Part shown: piece by piece, positions 47,567 through 61,600 of the stretch
Layout of the letters: each line of letters opens with the position of its first letter
How positions within the stretch are numbered: the stretch's first letter is position 1
NCBI RefSeq assembly: GCF_910592395.1
Contig: NC_088316.1
Location: 17,362,001-17,426,000, forward strand
Source: Lineus longissimus
Taxonomy: Eukaryota; Nemertea; Pilidiophora; Heteronemertea; Lineidae
Direction: 5' to 3'
DNA: 64,000 nucleotides
Translations under genes and position numbers: made by a program
Notes under the pieces: model-generated
What the model saw: only the letters and a program-made list of their open reading frames with translations
Told to the model about the DNA's origin: nothing
The model's database searches: none

Positions 47567-50500
47567 CCTGGAGGGCTGATTTAAATGAGGTGCAAACTTC
47601 ATTGTCATTGACATTTAAATTGATATCCAGGAGCAGTTTGGATCATGCTATTGATTTCACCATACAAGGAATACGGGATCACGTTACAGTATAATTGTCA
47701 TTGCCCCCTGTGGTATTTTGTGATCCCTTGGCTCGAATTATAATTTTTTCATCACTGGCCTCCTGTGGTGGTGTTAAATTCGTTTAGATGGATGATTGTC
47801 CTTGGGGATGATCTTTGACAAGGACATGCGCTTTCATTACAAGATCATGCCGATGAAAAGTACACCTGAAGTGTTTATGGTTGGCTCTTGGTGGATTTCT
47901 CAACTGACTGATGCCTCTAGTCGGTCTAAGTTATCATCTGACCTGTATATAGGTGTCTTATATACAGCATCCATGTACCCAGTTACAGTATTATTAGAAA
48001 AAAAGACCAAACGACTGACTCATAGTCAGATGTGAAAGAAAAAACAATTGAGTTGCTTCTAAGACAAGCTCTTTACCCTTCGGCCTACTGTGCGGTGTTG
48101 GCGTTAGCAACAGGAATGTGATGAAGATCTGTCATGCATCTTCAAATATTTGGTTGAATCTGTGTCATGAGCTGCCTATGTGAAACTTCTTTATCACTGA
48201 TAAGAAGTGGCGTTCTTTACTAGATATGGGTTTCAGCAAAAAGACACCATTCTATTCAAGTCGGTCCATGTCCGTCTTTCTTTGCCCAAGTTTTTAACGT
48301 CAGTGTCAAGAAATATGACCCTTTCCAAATCATAGATCCTGCAATATTCAGCAGAGTTCGTGACAGGTGTTTATCCTGTGTGTCTACCATTTAACAGCCC
48401 AGGGGGCACACGTCTTCAAGCTTACCCCACTCTGTGCCTAGCTGCCATGAGAAATTCAATTTCAATACTGTCCACTTCAGGATTTGAAATCCATGGTTCC
48501 AGATGGTGTTCCTTAGCATTGAAATATTGAAACCTGAGATTGCCAACATTTGCTGCTTTCTCGTTAAATCAGCTTCTTGGGAGAGACTTTGTCTGTGAAA
48601 GGGATAAAATCATTGATATGATTATGTTAGCTCTGTATCATTGCTTGAGGACTGGTTGTATTGAGAGGAAAATGCATGCAACTCTCTCAAAAGATTATCA
48701 CACCAGTAATGACACAATCAGAATGGGCTGATTGAATGCAGAAGGCCTCATGTCAGGCCTATATTGTGCTGCAGTGACACCAAACTGACCTAATGTGCAC
48801 ATGCTTCTAAAAATTTCTCTATGTAGTTGTGGCTGTTGTTTGATTGTCATGCATGTCCTAGCCTTGCTTTCAAACCGGAAACAATTTCTAGTGTGGTTAA
48901 TATCAATCAAGGAGCCATGAATCTTTTTAAAGGTGCTAATGGAGGGGTATTTCCTGTTAGAAGAGTACCCTAACTATCTGCTTAATGCAATTTAGGTCAG
49001 ATATTGCCAAGGCAATTATCATCAAAGACACTACAAGAAATAACTTCCAATCTGTCATTGATTGAACAGAGTTTTTTAGCCTTTGATTGGAACTTTCAAT
49101 CAGGTGTAGAGAACATAAAACATTCTGTAGAAGGAAATCTTTTGAAAATGGAAACACACGATTTGAATGTGGAAAAACTTGTCAGTATTCACATGAGGAA
49201 ATGAATGTGTTGGACTCACGGAAATTGGTATTTTTGTTCCTCGAAGATTTTTCCCTGCGCCATTGTTTGGTGTCTATTAGTTGAGTCATCAGTATCTATT
49301 TCTTTTAAGCCATTATGCCATCATTAAGAATTAGAGAAATCCTCAGCCATAGGATCCACCAGGCGGATCCATTACCACTTAGCTGATTGCCACTTCTCAT
49401 CTATTCCAGTGTTTAGGGCATGGGTATTGTCATCTGTATTAATTATAGACACCTAAACTCTTGTTCTGGGATCCGTTCAAGTGAAGTGGTGAAATTGTTC
49501 TGTTAGTGACACTCTTTCTCTCTGGTACATGCGTATCAGAAAAATTGGTGGGTCAAAAGTAGTCGAGAAATATCAAACAGAGTATTGAAGTGACCATTCT
49601 TCGTGAAATACCTTCCGATGATTCCATTGAGTGTCATGTTTGGTTTTTGGATGGATATAATGAAATGTTCATTTCTAAGTTGCCTCGATTCTTGAGGGGT
49701 TAATTGAAAGAGCGCTTGAGTGAGAGTAGTTCTAATGCACTGTATGTATACAACAAGCCCTAATGAACCATGCCTGAGATTTCAACAGAATGCCCTAATC
49801 AGGGTTGCTAATTGCTCTAATGGATGTGAACCCGCTGGACCGTGTCGCAACACGTCTCGAAAAACCTCACCACTTTTTCTCATAATCCTTGTTAATAGCG
49901 CATTAGCTTTCAAATATCAATGCGGTCTTGTTGATTGATTGAGTTCAAGTCAGAGCTCTGCATCCAAGCGATCTGTTTTCATACGCAAAATGTGACATTC
50001 ACGACTTTATTTTGATTGACAGGGAGAAGATCATACGCTGAAACTATAGATATTGCTCTCTTTTGTTGTCGTGGGATGTGACTTACCGTTGTTTGACATT
50101 ATTGGAAATGTAGATGTCTGTAATTTGAACTCGCACTGCGTTTGGCGGATTACATTCAAATGTTGGCTTTGGATTTGCATAAAGGGTTAGTTTCAGGCGA
50201 GCTTGGTTGGAATAAAAGGTTGAAATTGGATAAGTCAGTGTATTCTGATGTATGGATAAAATAGGATAAATTCCTTTAGCCTTTACGATCATACTGCAAC
50301 GCGTTTGGCAGTAAGTTCTGCTTAGATATTTCAGACTAGCTTTGGACAACAATCATAACAAGCCGTTTCTGTATTTAATTCTGAATAAAAACATAAATTA
50401 CAAAAAAATTCTTGGATACAACTGATTGTATGCTTGGCCTTGTATGACTGCTTTCACATTCAGATCTCAGTGATTACTTTGTGATATCATTGGAAACTGA

Positions 50501-51010
50501 TGGTCTGATAACCCAGTCTGTGTTTTATCGATTCCTAGTATGGTCGTATATACTTCAAAAGCCATCAATATCGGATATCATCAAATTATCAGATGAAGTC
50601 TCTGCCTTGGTTGGTGATAGTATGTAAGGAAGTGTGTCAATGGCATGTCTCCATGAACTGGATATTGAGCCAGAAAGGGCAGGGTGTAAAAGAAGAAATG
50701 AACACAATAAATTCAGGTCTTGAACAAAGCAATAATTGTTCCTAGCAAACACTTCCTGTGATATTTTTGTATCTTGAATCACGTTATTAGAGGCAGTTCA
50801 CAGCTTGGGGGTAAAAGCTAAGGTAGATGTTATATAACACCTTGCCTCAGGTGCTTTGACATGATGGAAAACAACAGAAACTCGGCCTGAAAGTCTGAAA
50901 GCTTAAAAATTGAGTGTTTGAAAATTCGCCACACTTTAAACTAGATTACGCCTGAGTATGCCTGCATTGCCTCTGTAAGCCTTCTGACTGCAGTAACATG
51001 GGGTTTTGGC
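47567..51010. other. Unique sequence, no supported gene
   Basis: Two plus registers are open around 49004-49284. One contains CRRKSF and CGKTCQYSHEE, reminiscent of a CCCH zinc finger but with wrong cysteine spacing. Nothing else recognised. Confidence 0.35.
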
Positions 51011-51064
51011 CATGCCAGAAGCACCTGAAACTTATCCAGGGTCATACCAGAAGCTTCCGAAACT
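51011..51064. repeat. Short direct repeat, 32-bp period
   Basis: CATGCCAGAAGCACCTGAAA (51011) and CATACCAGAAGCTTCCGAAA (51043) are diverged direct copies; over 22 bases 18 positions match. Confidence 0.5.
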
Positions 51065-54000
51065 GCAGTGCCCAAGGCCTGGAAGCTAGAAATGGCCGAT
51101 TCGGATGTCTCATATCCTCACTCTGGCAGTTGTGTTCCAAACAAGCAAGATCTGACGATAGATAAGAATCCTGGCCAAAATGCAATCATCTTCTGTCTCT
51201 GACAGGTTTAATCAAGCAAATTGCTGAAGGGTACACCCAGCCTCAGGCACATTTGCCAATGGGGACAGCTAGATGGTCAATTTAGACCTATGAGGGATAT
51301 TAGGGTAGCCAGACATCTGTTTTCAGGTTGCAATATGGGAAGGGGTCACACTTTGTAGTTAAAGTTGGATTCCCAAGGCGGGAGACAGCATTTGGTGAGG
51401 TTTCGAAATAGAATTCATGAGTTAGAAGAGATACGATGGAGGAACAGAATACCTCTATTTTGCTGCGAAGTATGGGAAGATAGGGTGTCATAATTTCTTA
51501 AGCTGAAGATAGCATCCAGTGTGTAGTATGACGCTAGAACCATGAAGCTGGTGACAAAATCACTTCAACATTCTGTGTTCCTCTTTGACACAAAGGAGCT
51601 TTCACCTTACGCTGTAAAAAGCTGCTGCCCACACTAATGATCCTTTTGCTTTGTCTTGTATCAAACCAGCACACCAGGCCTTTAAAACTACATGTATGTA
51701 GAGAAACACATGTTGATGTCATTCTCTCTGACAACCTCACTTCCTTTGATGATCGACCTTTGAAAGGATTAGGTAAAAAAATCTTGGATGTATCCATGTA
51801 TGTGATATCCATACGTGTTCTTAGTGTAACTATGGTCTAGTAAATCCTCTGCCTTTACCACCTGTTGTTTACATCGCACCACTGAATATATACATTCTTC
51901 ATGTTTTTACTACTTTTTAGAGGAATCTTTTTCTCCTTGAGGGTTTTTTTTCAGGTGCTAGTCACCTCTAGATGTGGTGTCACTGCTTGGATTAGATTCT
52001 TACCTTTTATAACAAGAGTTTAGTGAAAGGAGAAGTTAATGAGCATCAATTTAAAACTGTGTCATCGCAAAAGTAACAAAAGTCAATTTGCCACTTCGAC
52101 AAAACAATGTCAATACAAGACACAACGACAAACCCATCATTTCATTATTTGACTTTCATCGAGATCATTACCTCCGAGGTATGGGAATCAATGTCCAATG
52201 AAATCATCCAATTGTGTGCGGGAGAAAGGTATCAATAAGTGCGTCAGTGGCCTGTGTACTGACCCGTCTACATCGATGATGAGAATGTTTCAACGTATAA
52301 TGCTCTTGTCATTGCTTCATTGATCTTCATCCCGATACATCAGCAATATTTTCCCCCGTGACAATATTCCAGGCAGTATATTGTGCGACTGATGACATCC
52401 AAGATATCTGCCTTTTCAGACATTATTGAATTTGCTGAGGTCATTTATTAAGCACGAACTCATATTACAACATATCCAATTGTCCTGCGATTACCTTAGG
52501 TTGCATGGCATGGAATGGGAGGTTACTGCTGAACAACAAACCAGTTGAGAAATATTTCCTGTCTGAAGTAGGAGTCATTGGGTCTAATAGGCAATGTACA
52601 AGAATCAGCTGTGGTGTGAACCATTGTCAAACACTGGAGACAGGGAAGACTAAGAGTCTTGCTAAAGGAACAGGAACACCACTACTCTCTTCATGATTGG
52701 GTTTGAGAGAACCTACATGCCATGATGGTTCTTGGTTAGAGAAACATTATCAGATTTCAAATGTGGAGCACTAATTGGGCGCGATCACGCAAATCTCCAG
52801 CGCTTGCTCCTCTCTAATAGCACAAGACGAAGAAATGATTCAATTCTAAAGATAACCATTTGAACTCCTCCATTCCTTAAGAATGAGATAATGATATCAG
52901 GTATTTTTTCAGCTGATAGGAAACTTTGTTACACAACCCCAATTATCTTGATGGTTTTTTCTGAAATCAGTTGAGGAAGTTTTTGAGAAAATCTGCATGC
53001 CTGCAGGCTTGTATGTGGAGATGAAGTTTCTAGAACGTAGAAGTGTTGGCTTCATGACCCGATTGGGTCTTAACTGCCCTCTGCTCTGTGTTTGTTGACA
53101 GGTTCATTCCCAGTCTAGTTGGTCCACTTCCTTCTTTTAGCATGAGTGGCTCTCTCAGACTCGGTTCCTTGCCTTGCACTATTGCCTTCATCACCAGGCC
53201 AGTAACAACTCTAGCATCTCTTGCTTTAACTGTACTTTGTGTAACCTGACTTGTCTCCATGAACTCTTTGTTGTCGTTCCAGCTTTAAATATTCTGAGAT
53301 TGGCTTTGTCAACATTTCTGAAATGAAAAAGTTTTATATGTTTTATAACTCATTTGCCATAAATTAAGGATTTCTCTCACCTCATTGTGGTAATGGTCAC
53401 TTTCTGATGTATTCTAAGACATAGGGTAAGTCTGTTTCTTACGATCGTGCATTGTTGAAATGTGTCTTATAATTTGTCATTTAGAGCTGTTTTGGATGGA
53501 TGGTGTCAGTCATTGAGGAACAAATTTGGAAGTGATAATGTCTATATCAAATTTGTGACATGTTTCTACCCGAGAAGCTGTGATTCAGAAGTCATCTTGC
53601 CATTAATGGCTCAATGGTTGCAATAAGTTGTCACAAATGTAATTGCATGAAAAAAACTATCATCTTTTACTAACCAACCAAACATCTGATGATAGACCAT
53701 AATCGTTATGGCAATATTGATATGACGCTAACATTACGTTGCGGTGATCTGATACGCGATGACGATATTCCGCCAATATGATTCTGCCGTAATGCATGTA
53801 AACATGAAATATTCACCGTATCGCCTTATCAACCTTATGCGCAATTTAACAGATAAGAATTCAAAACTCTACGAGATTTTTACGAATGCATCAGATTTTC
53901 CAGTGAAGTAACTGTGATCAGTCATGTGCAAAAATGGTCTATTGTGCTCATTGGAAACGTTGCCATGTGTTACGATACGCTGTTTAATTAATGTGGGAAG

Positions 54001-54931
54001 CTTTTAATATGGTCGTCAGAAGAAAGGCAAGGTATTTAGTAAGCTTGGAGTTTGCGTGTATACACTCATAAAAGATAACGTTGACCGCAAAAAAATCTAT
54101 ATCAACTTGGTAAATGTCAATTGTGTCTTGACGATACAACTTTGTTTTGTGTTGGACAACATTGGTACATCATTGCAATGCAGCATTGTTTTCAATGTAG
54201 AGATTCAGATTTGATCTGATTCAGGAAAATATTTGACAAGCTTCTCCAGACACCAGTTTTCGTGGCATTTCTATAGGTTTTAATTATTCGTGTTAACTTC
54301 TTGCTGTTGCAATCTGCAATTTACAATGCTTTACTGGGGTTTCAGGGGCTAATGTTGTTGTAACTGGTGTATCTAAGCTGATATTTAACTAAGCCTTTTA
54401 GAACTAATAACATTTACAAATCTACAATGAGGCCCTTCCCTTGTAATGCATTATTTAGCCTTTGGCACAGTACAATTACGTGAGAACAAGAATCTCAGCT
54501 GAATCACTCTGGAAAAACCATCCCGTGCAGAAAATTATGGAAGTTACTTTCTTCAGCTCTTTTGCATCGGTGAATGTAAATCAGCTCTTTTTGGTTTTGA
54601 GGCCCACAGGCCTGGGCTGTGGGCCAAATTTTAAAAAAACCTCATTCGTGACAGCATTTCAGGGGCAGGAATAAGAAAGCCGCTAAGGCATCAAGTAATA
54701 CCCCGGCCAAAAGCCATGAACCATGAAATAAAACCCCTGCCCAAAACTGCCATTTTATGTCCAGACTGAGCCAGCCTCTTCAAGTGTTACATAACTCCTA
54801 ACAATGGCATTTTTCGCCCTTCTGCTCTCTCCATCATCATCTGCTCATGTACAACTAATTTTAACCTCATCAAAAACACTTCAGTGGCTTGGAAGAAAGA
54901 ACTTGGTGGACATCTGAAGTCATCTTGTCGT
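51065..54931. other. Unique sequence, no supported gene
   Basis: The minus frame 53030-53260 (ARDARVVTGLVMKAIVQGKE and neighbours) is fairly protein-like but has no motif or convincing splice context. Otherwise nothing recognised. Confidence 0.35.
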
Positions 54932-55011
54932 GATAAATAGGTTTTTTAGAGAGTCGGACTTGGAACATTCATGATGAATAGGTTTTTTAAGAGTCGGTCT
55001 TCAAACATGAT
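54932..55011. repeat. ~40-bp tandem duplication
   Basis: GATAAATAGGTTTTTTAGAG and GATGAATAGGTTTTTTAAGA start two adjacent copies (54932-54972, 54973-55011), each followed by GTCGG(A/T)CTT and ACAT. Confidence 0.75.
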
Positions 55012-55552
55012 ATCCTCTTTTACAAAGGGTAAATAGATGGGTCCTAAATCTCTTCTAATGTGTAAGCAGACACCCTCAAATTGTTGAAAAGGGGTATAAA
55101 TCCCTTCAGATAAGACAGATGCTGTGGACAAAGGTTTTTTCCCAAGAAGTGAATTTGATGTCTGATGTTTAACCTTCAATCTGACTGCCATGTTCTCCGG
55201 ATGCCCCTTTATGATGACGATCTCTACATCAGGAAACTGGTATTAATTGGAGCTTTTGATTGGTGGAGTTCAAACGATCTGATCACTTATCGTTTTGTCA
55301 GTTATTTCCAGATTGTCATGCCCGGGTAGATCCTGTAGGCTTTAATCATGACAAGGTAAAGATTCAACGTGTACCAATACTTGATGTGTCAACATTTTAT
55401 TTTTGAAATGTCCCCATCTGAAGTGCAGTTGAGTCATTAAGAAATGCTGGTCCTTTTTCCCTTCAAAAGTGATGTTTTGTTCCCATGATATCGAAGGGTA
55501 ATTGTGGCTTGTTCATATAGACTGGTTTCTCATTCAGCCTTGTCTCTTTTAG
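55012..55552. other. Unique sequence ending in an acceptor-like tract
   Basis: No gene seen. Ends CATTCAGCCTTGTCTCTTTTAG. Confidence 0.35.
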
Positions 55553-55728
55553 GCTCTGCAGACTGTGGTAGAGTGGTCACAACTGCCATTAGAGGTCACC
55601 ATATTGTCAGTTATTCATCAACCATCCAGATGTGTTGTGAGAAACACCAAGACACTGTCCTGTCCAAGCCCACCACCTCCCCTACCAGCCCCTATCACAA
55701 ACAGTCAAACAGGGCCGAAATAATTTAG
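55553..55728 (+). CDS. Candidate exon, two open registers, unknown protein
   Basis: A strong acceptor, TTGTCTCTTTTAG, is followed by two open registers. Phase 0 gives 56 codons to TAA (55721-55723), beginning ALQTVVEWSQLPLEVTILSV and Pro-rich near the end. The other, from 55555, gives 57 codons to TAG (55726-55728), beginning SADCGRVVTTAIRG. An IHQPS string in phase 0 recalls the loop after Walker B of ABCG transporters, but spacing and downstream sequence do not fit. GC content is raised relative to flanks. Real frame, if any, unknown. Confidence 0.2.
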
Positions 55729-58548
55729 CTAATTTCCGCCTGTTTGCAAGTGTCGTTCGCGTTGCACCACTTCCATCTCCACAGGGTCCTGATATTTCTT
55801 CCGTTGGCCACACCGATGGCTTTCTTTCCGAACAGTTGGAGGGATTTGTTGAGAAAGACTTTGGCTAAATTTAGGGTAGTTAATTGTAGCTTCGGTTTAA
55901 TGAGGAGGGCCCGGTTGGTTTTTCCAGTTCATGAAGCATAGCGTTTTGATGTCCACATGGATTCAGCTAGAGATCATCAATGGTCTATAAATGTCATTTT
56001 GGACTCGCAGCCCATCTGTTGTTGGTGTCACTGATGATGTTCATAATAATATCTGACAAATGTTGCAAAAAATGCTGGTTTATTGAGTGACAAATGTTGC
56101 ATAATCAGTATAGTGAGATCAACTGGTTTGATGTACTTGGTAGAAGACAGAACAAAAAACAAGCATGTTGACCGAAGCTTTGCTGTTTCTGCTTGCAAGA
56201 GTTTGCAATTTTATCATAGAAAACATCCTAAAGACATGGACAAGAACGAACGCTACTTTTCAAGGGATACTTTGGAAGTGCTATAGGGCAGCTCAGTAGC
56301 TGAATAAGCATAAGACTTGAACATGTATTTTTTTATCATTGTCATTATATCAGACACCATTTGAAAAGTAAAGAACGATGGATTCATAATTCATGTACTA
56401 AGGTATATAAATAAGGTCTACCATGTGATTGTTTGTTGGTGATTTTGGCAGACAAAACCCCAAAGCCCTGGTACATGTATCATCAGAGTGTGAGCAATCT
56501 TGGCTGTACCATGATGTGCAAAGGTTTTCTGCCCTCGTCACCTGATACAGTCACGTAGGGCTGTTCGCCAGGGGTAGATTTATGTACCTCAAATAATTGG
56601 CTGTCTACAGTTATGTGAGCAAGGAACATTTGCGGTTGCCGTATCATTGTTTTTTCTTGGGATTACAGCATGATGATGCCAGTGCCAGGCTGGTTCAGAT
56701 ATTTAGTGCTGTGTGAATACAGGCCATTGGGCTCGGGCAGGTTGTGTTGTCAGGAAAGAGATATAGTGTTGTTTCATCATTGGGTACTTTACCTACGTCT
56801 CCTTGCCATAATTATACGGCCAACAAGCTACCCAATGAGAGTTAACTTCCTGAATCAAGAGAAGTGAATTTAAGGGTTGAGGTCACTTCGCCCATTGGAC
56901 TTAATTCTTTTCGTACAACAGATTGGTATGACTGTTGACCCTTGATTGGAATCGATTTGATTTGTGAGGATTCCTGCAGCTATCTTGTTGGTCTTGAAGG
57001 GTGATGACAAAAAGCGCTCTTGTATTGTCTTGGGGCAGGGGAGTCTTGTTTGTAGCCTCAGAAATTTTATTCAGGGATAACAGCCTTTTATCTCCCTAAT
57101 CGTTTAGGCCATGTCCATGCAGTCTTTGAGAGATAGTTCTCTTTGCAGGAGTTCTGTTGTGGGTAATTCAATCTATTTATCACAAATTTTAAACCTCTAA
57201 ACATGTTATCCCCTTGTCTAACCGATAACTTATTCCTTTGTTTCTGCTCCCCGGTGTCAAATGTTTAATCCTGTAAAAACAAGTCCTGAAAATATCCAAT
57301 ACTCTGGCATAGGTGTTAGGTGATACTTTCAAGTATTGGTATGTTTTGTTTTCTTTATGTCTTCCTGTAATGTGATTACTTTGGATGGGTCGGGTAGCTT
57401 ACGTGCTTTGAACATGATCAGAAACTAACACTGCAAAGAAACCTGGATTTTAAAAACTTGTTAACCCTTTGAATGTAAATATTTAAAAGTGGTTTTCAGT
57501 ATCGGAAAGTGTCAGGGACACCTTGAAATTAATGGTTTTTTTGGATCTGTATTTTTTGCCTATGTCATGAACATGAATTGACAATGAGAAACAGTACAGG
57601 TGCAGAATACAGGAAATTTCCTTCTTTTGTCTTTTGCGTCAGAAGTTTTTTAATTACGAGTGAAGCCTCCTGGATTGCATTCCAGTGCCGGAAACTGCAC
57701 TGACATATCAAAGTAACAAAATATTTCTCGATATAAGCCGGAACCTTTGATACTGACTCAAAAAGTTAAACACCACCAGGAGGTTCTTTTGAGCTAATAG
57801 AGTCACATGCATTTTTATTGTCCATGCTTACTTGAACACTGTAACTTGTGCAATACTGTGATATTTCTAGAGCTGTGGTAGTCACAGTAAGCTTGAAACA
57901 TATGCCGTGATGATATACTTTTCAACTTTACCTGAGCAAAAAACAATATGAATTCTTGTTGACTTTTACACAGTTGAACTTTGTTCGAGGTGCACTTTTT
58001 GTATTGGCAAATGATAATGCAATGTGAACTAGACGAAGAGATGTATACTAATACACAATGGTTGTACACTTTTAAACATTCTTAATTTGACTGGAATATA
58101 TATTTCCAACTTTCCAACCACAATTGTTACAGTAGTTGAGCTTGTTCAAGTCGAGGCAGACAATGATTAGCAAGATCAGCATAATTACGTAAACCCAGAA
58201 AATGCTGCGTGTTTGCTTCTGAACTGATTGAAGATCATATAGTTAGCTCATTCCAGCAATGACTCATTTCATCCCCACTCTACCCTGTTTCAACCTGGGG
58301 CTAATTACACGCAATTCCAATTCTCTTTTTTGCTTTTTTGGGGAATGCCAGTACAAAGAAAAGAATTACTCATCATGTTTCTCTTGCTAAAAAGATTCAT
58401 TTCCTAAAATTTTGATTCAAGTTTTGATTGCGGTAATAATTGTAAAAAACAACTGAACAACCATTATCCCAAGGCTACATTCTTCTCAATTTCCTCCATT
58501 CTGTTAAAGTGCTTCTTTCTGGAAACACTCATTAATGGATTAAAATCT
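55729..58548. other. Unique sequence, no supported gene
   Basis: A good acceptor (TTTTTTCTTGGGATTACAG, AG at 56667-56668) precedes a 15-codon open stretch HDDASARLVQIFSAV ending in TGA. Too short to call. Nothing else seen. Confidence 0.35.
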
Positions 58549-58645
58549 TTCAAAAAAAAATTGGGGGGGGGGGGTTGCTGATGTTCCTTTTTTTTCAGCA
58601 GGAAAAAAAAGTGAAAAAAATATTTGGACTTAGAAATTTTCAGAG
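58549..58645 (-). repeat. Family A monomer, decayed, with G12 tract
   Basis: Single copy: an A-run, G12 (58563-58574) where other copies read TTTTGGGACTG, then TTGCTGATGTTCC, TTTCAGCAGG, AAAAAAAGTGAAAAAAATAT and TTGGACTTAGAAATTTT. The GGG of the consensus appears to have expanded. Confidence 0.7.
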
Positions 58646-61600
58646 TTGCTGTAAACAATACGCATCTAATCTTGCTTCAGTCCCCATGTTACCAACTCTC
58701 TAAGCCAAGTTGATTAATTAGAAAGCAAGTTTAAGAAGCCACACTGAGAAACCTTCCGTAGTTTTCAATTATTGAAACCTGTGATACGTGATTGTTTCCT
58801 CAGGCAACAGGAACCCAGCGTGTTGTCCACCAACAAAATTCTCCTTTCAAATCATTCATGATAATGTTTTGTTCCGTATGCGTTGTTATTTTTTCCTATA
58901 GTTGCATCTGCAGGTGGTCGTCTTTCTGATAGTGATCAATCTGAGTGCGGTCAGTGGACTATGATGCTGACTAGCCAAGAGTATTGACTGGTTGCTGTCC
59001 CTGCTGAGGTAAAAGACATTGCTGGTCGTAACATGAGGACATAAAATGGAACTGTGAATATTAGCCTATAAAGGTTATGCTTACAAAGAAGTCTCATGAA
59101 GGCTTCTCTGCTCTCTCATCATGCGAGATATCTTTACAATGATCATTGAAGAAGTGGAGTAACTGGAGGGGAGGTTTAGCACCGGAATCCCATGCTACTT
59201 GCTTTGAAAAAGCCACTTGTTTACTCTTATAAAAAGCAGTCAGTTATATGAAGCCAAAATATCTCTAGGGTGTCGATGAAAGACACCTTTGTTGTTGTTT
59301 CATCATTCTGATAGCCACATTACTGTTCAGTTTGCGCCAGTGAATGATATGGCAGAATGCTTGCAGTGTTTCCAGAGATGTCATTTATTGACATAACTGG
59401 CAACCGGAGGAAATCCAAGAAATGCCACCATCAAAGAGCTACAAGACTAATTGTCATTCTTTGGTGTTTCCTTCGCCTCAAGGTTCTTATGTCCTTTCAT
59501 ACCTTTCAAAGCAAGTAATATTTTAGCTGTCCAGCACGACATTAAATGAGACTAATTCACAACACAACTGGGGTATCAAAGATTTGGCAGCTCACTGAAA
59601 GAAGTGACAAGTTGTCAGGTTGTAAAGTTATGACACTGCTGGTCTGATCCCTTGACTCGAAGTCGGCACTTTCTAACGAAGTTCACTGACAAGGATGGTA
59701 GGCTGCTCTGACCTTTTCCTGGAGAATGCACAGGGAGCTTTGGTTAAGTTTTACTGGTGTGTGAGAAATGTACCAATGGATCTCAAGGGTGGTTGCTAGC
59801 AAGTGACAGACCCAGGTGTCCAAAAGGAAATGACTGCATTATATCATCAGGCCTTTTTATATCTTTTTGGTGTTTGGTGAGATATTTCGCCATTCTGGTA
59901 TAATGTCATAACCCAGCACACATCATGTCTGCAGTTCCCTAAGCCTGGAAGAAACCAAACTAAGGCTGTCTGTCCATATTTTTTTCTGTCGGTATGGTAC
60001 GGTCAACAATTTTATTTGGCAGATTAAGCAGCCCAGGGCAGCTTAGTCTTCAATAGCAGATGGAGATTGACTGTGAGTCCATATTGTCTTTTCAGAAGTC
60101 TGGTATAGACAAGAGGGTGAGGTTACTGACTACATAAGACCAAAGTTTTTATCGTATTGATGCCACAGTACTTTTTCTGATGCTAGTAATTGGGATTGCT
60201 TAAGGCAGTCTGCCCACAGAGTTCCAAAGGTTGGGTAGGGTTGTCTTGTTATGGTAGTACCTTTCAAGTTGCACAAATCTTCTTTTCTTCTGAGTGTTCT
60301 GTCACAACTCTGAGAACAGGTCATCCCTGACACCATATCAGCAAAACAGATAGGGATCAGTTGATTCAGATTGTCAACAAAACTTTGTTGAGAAAGAAAG
60401 CATTGTCTGCCTCCAATGGACCTGTCGTCTGCTTGGGATTGATGCTGTCTGCTCTCACCTGACCGAGCATGTTTGTCACTTCAACCAACAACGATGTGCC
60501 ATTTTACTATTAGCCATCTGTTAAAACATCCAAAATATCCGCAACCGAACTGATAAACTTTTCCCAACAAAGCGAAGATAGGATCCAGATAGCTAGGGTG
60601 GTTCTGTTAGTGCTGTCAGGGCTGTGTCGCATTCGAACAAAAGGTTTGGGAATCTTTTGATTATCGTGTTGCGGTGCCCTGATTAGAGGGTAGTGAGATG
60701 ACCATTTTGATAACCTGTGATTTGACCAACTGGCTTTATAATTTTTGTCTTTGATGTTCTTTTCTTACAAAGAGTTGCTCATTTCTGTAACTTTAATACA
60801 TGGTTCTGTCCCCCTATTCCGGAATGTGGAGCCTGGGAAATGGTGTAGCATGATTACATGCTGTGGCGATCTGCTTCTGCTATATCCTAATCTAACTTCT
60901 ATAGGGTCAGCTGATCGAGTATGGAAATACATCCTATATGGTGCTTCAACTTTCCGAGAAATTCTGGTACATATTTGAACACGCAATTCACAATGTTTTA
61001 GGTTTATGTTAAGAACGAAATAGAGTCAAGGTCCTTATGTCTTGGTGTGAAAACATATGCTAACGCCGTATGATGGAAGAACACTGATTCAGGTTCACTA
61101 TTTATGAATGTGTACTCGTTGACCGATGTTATACTCCCATAAGTCAATACCAAACAATGCGCTTAGTTAAAGATGCATTAAGTTAGTCATCCCGGTAGCA
61201 ACACCGATATTAGATTGACCAAATGATATCGATTTGATGATAATCACTTCTAGAAATGATGAGTATGAAACGACCAAGAATGCATTAGATGAAAGACGGA
61301 ACAGGCCTAATGTACCTAGTGTCTGCATAAGGTGTTTTTGTCACTAAAAAATCAATATCACAAACAATGTGGTGGCCTACCCAAAATAAGTGCATAGTCA
61401 CGACTTTTAAATAACTTCTTACTGAGACAAATCAACCCATGTTACTCCAAGTATCTACTAAATAATGAAGCTGATGTTTTGAAGGAAGCAGTACGGATAT
61501 AAGAAAGGGTGTTGGCAATTTGTAGGAAGAACATAATAGAAAATGAAATAGAAAGAGAAAAAAAGGTTTAATCATTCTTGTGTTTCTGGTAGGTTATTTT

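Noticed and set aside
49087-49284. CCCH zinc-finger-like string (CRRKSF...CGKTCQYSHEE)
   Set aside because: Cys/His spacing does not fit C-x7/8-C-x5-C-x3-H, the frame begins right after a stop, and another register is equally open.
55553-55723. ABCG transporter fragment suggested by VV...IHQPS
   Set aside because: Spacing before IHQPS is short by two residues and the sequence after it lacks the expected phenylalanine/aspartate pattern.
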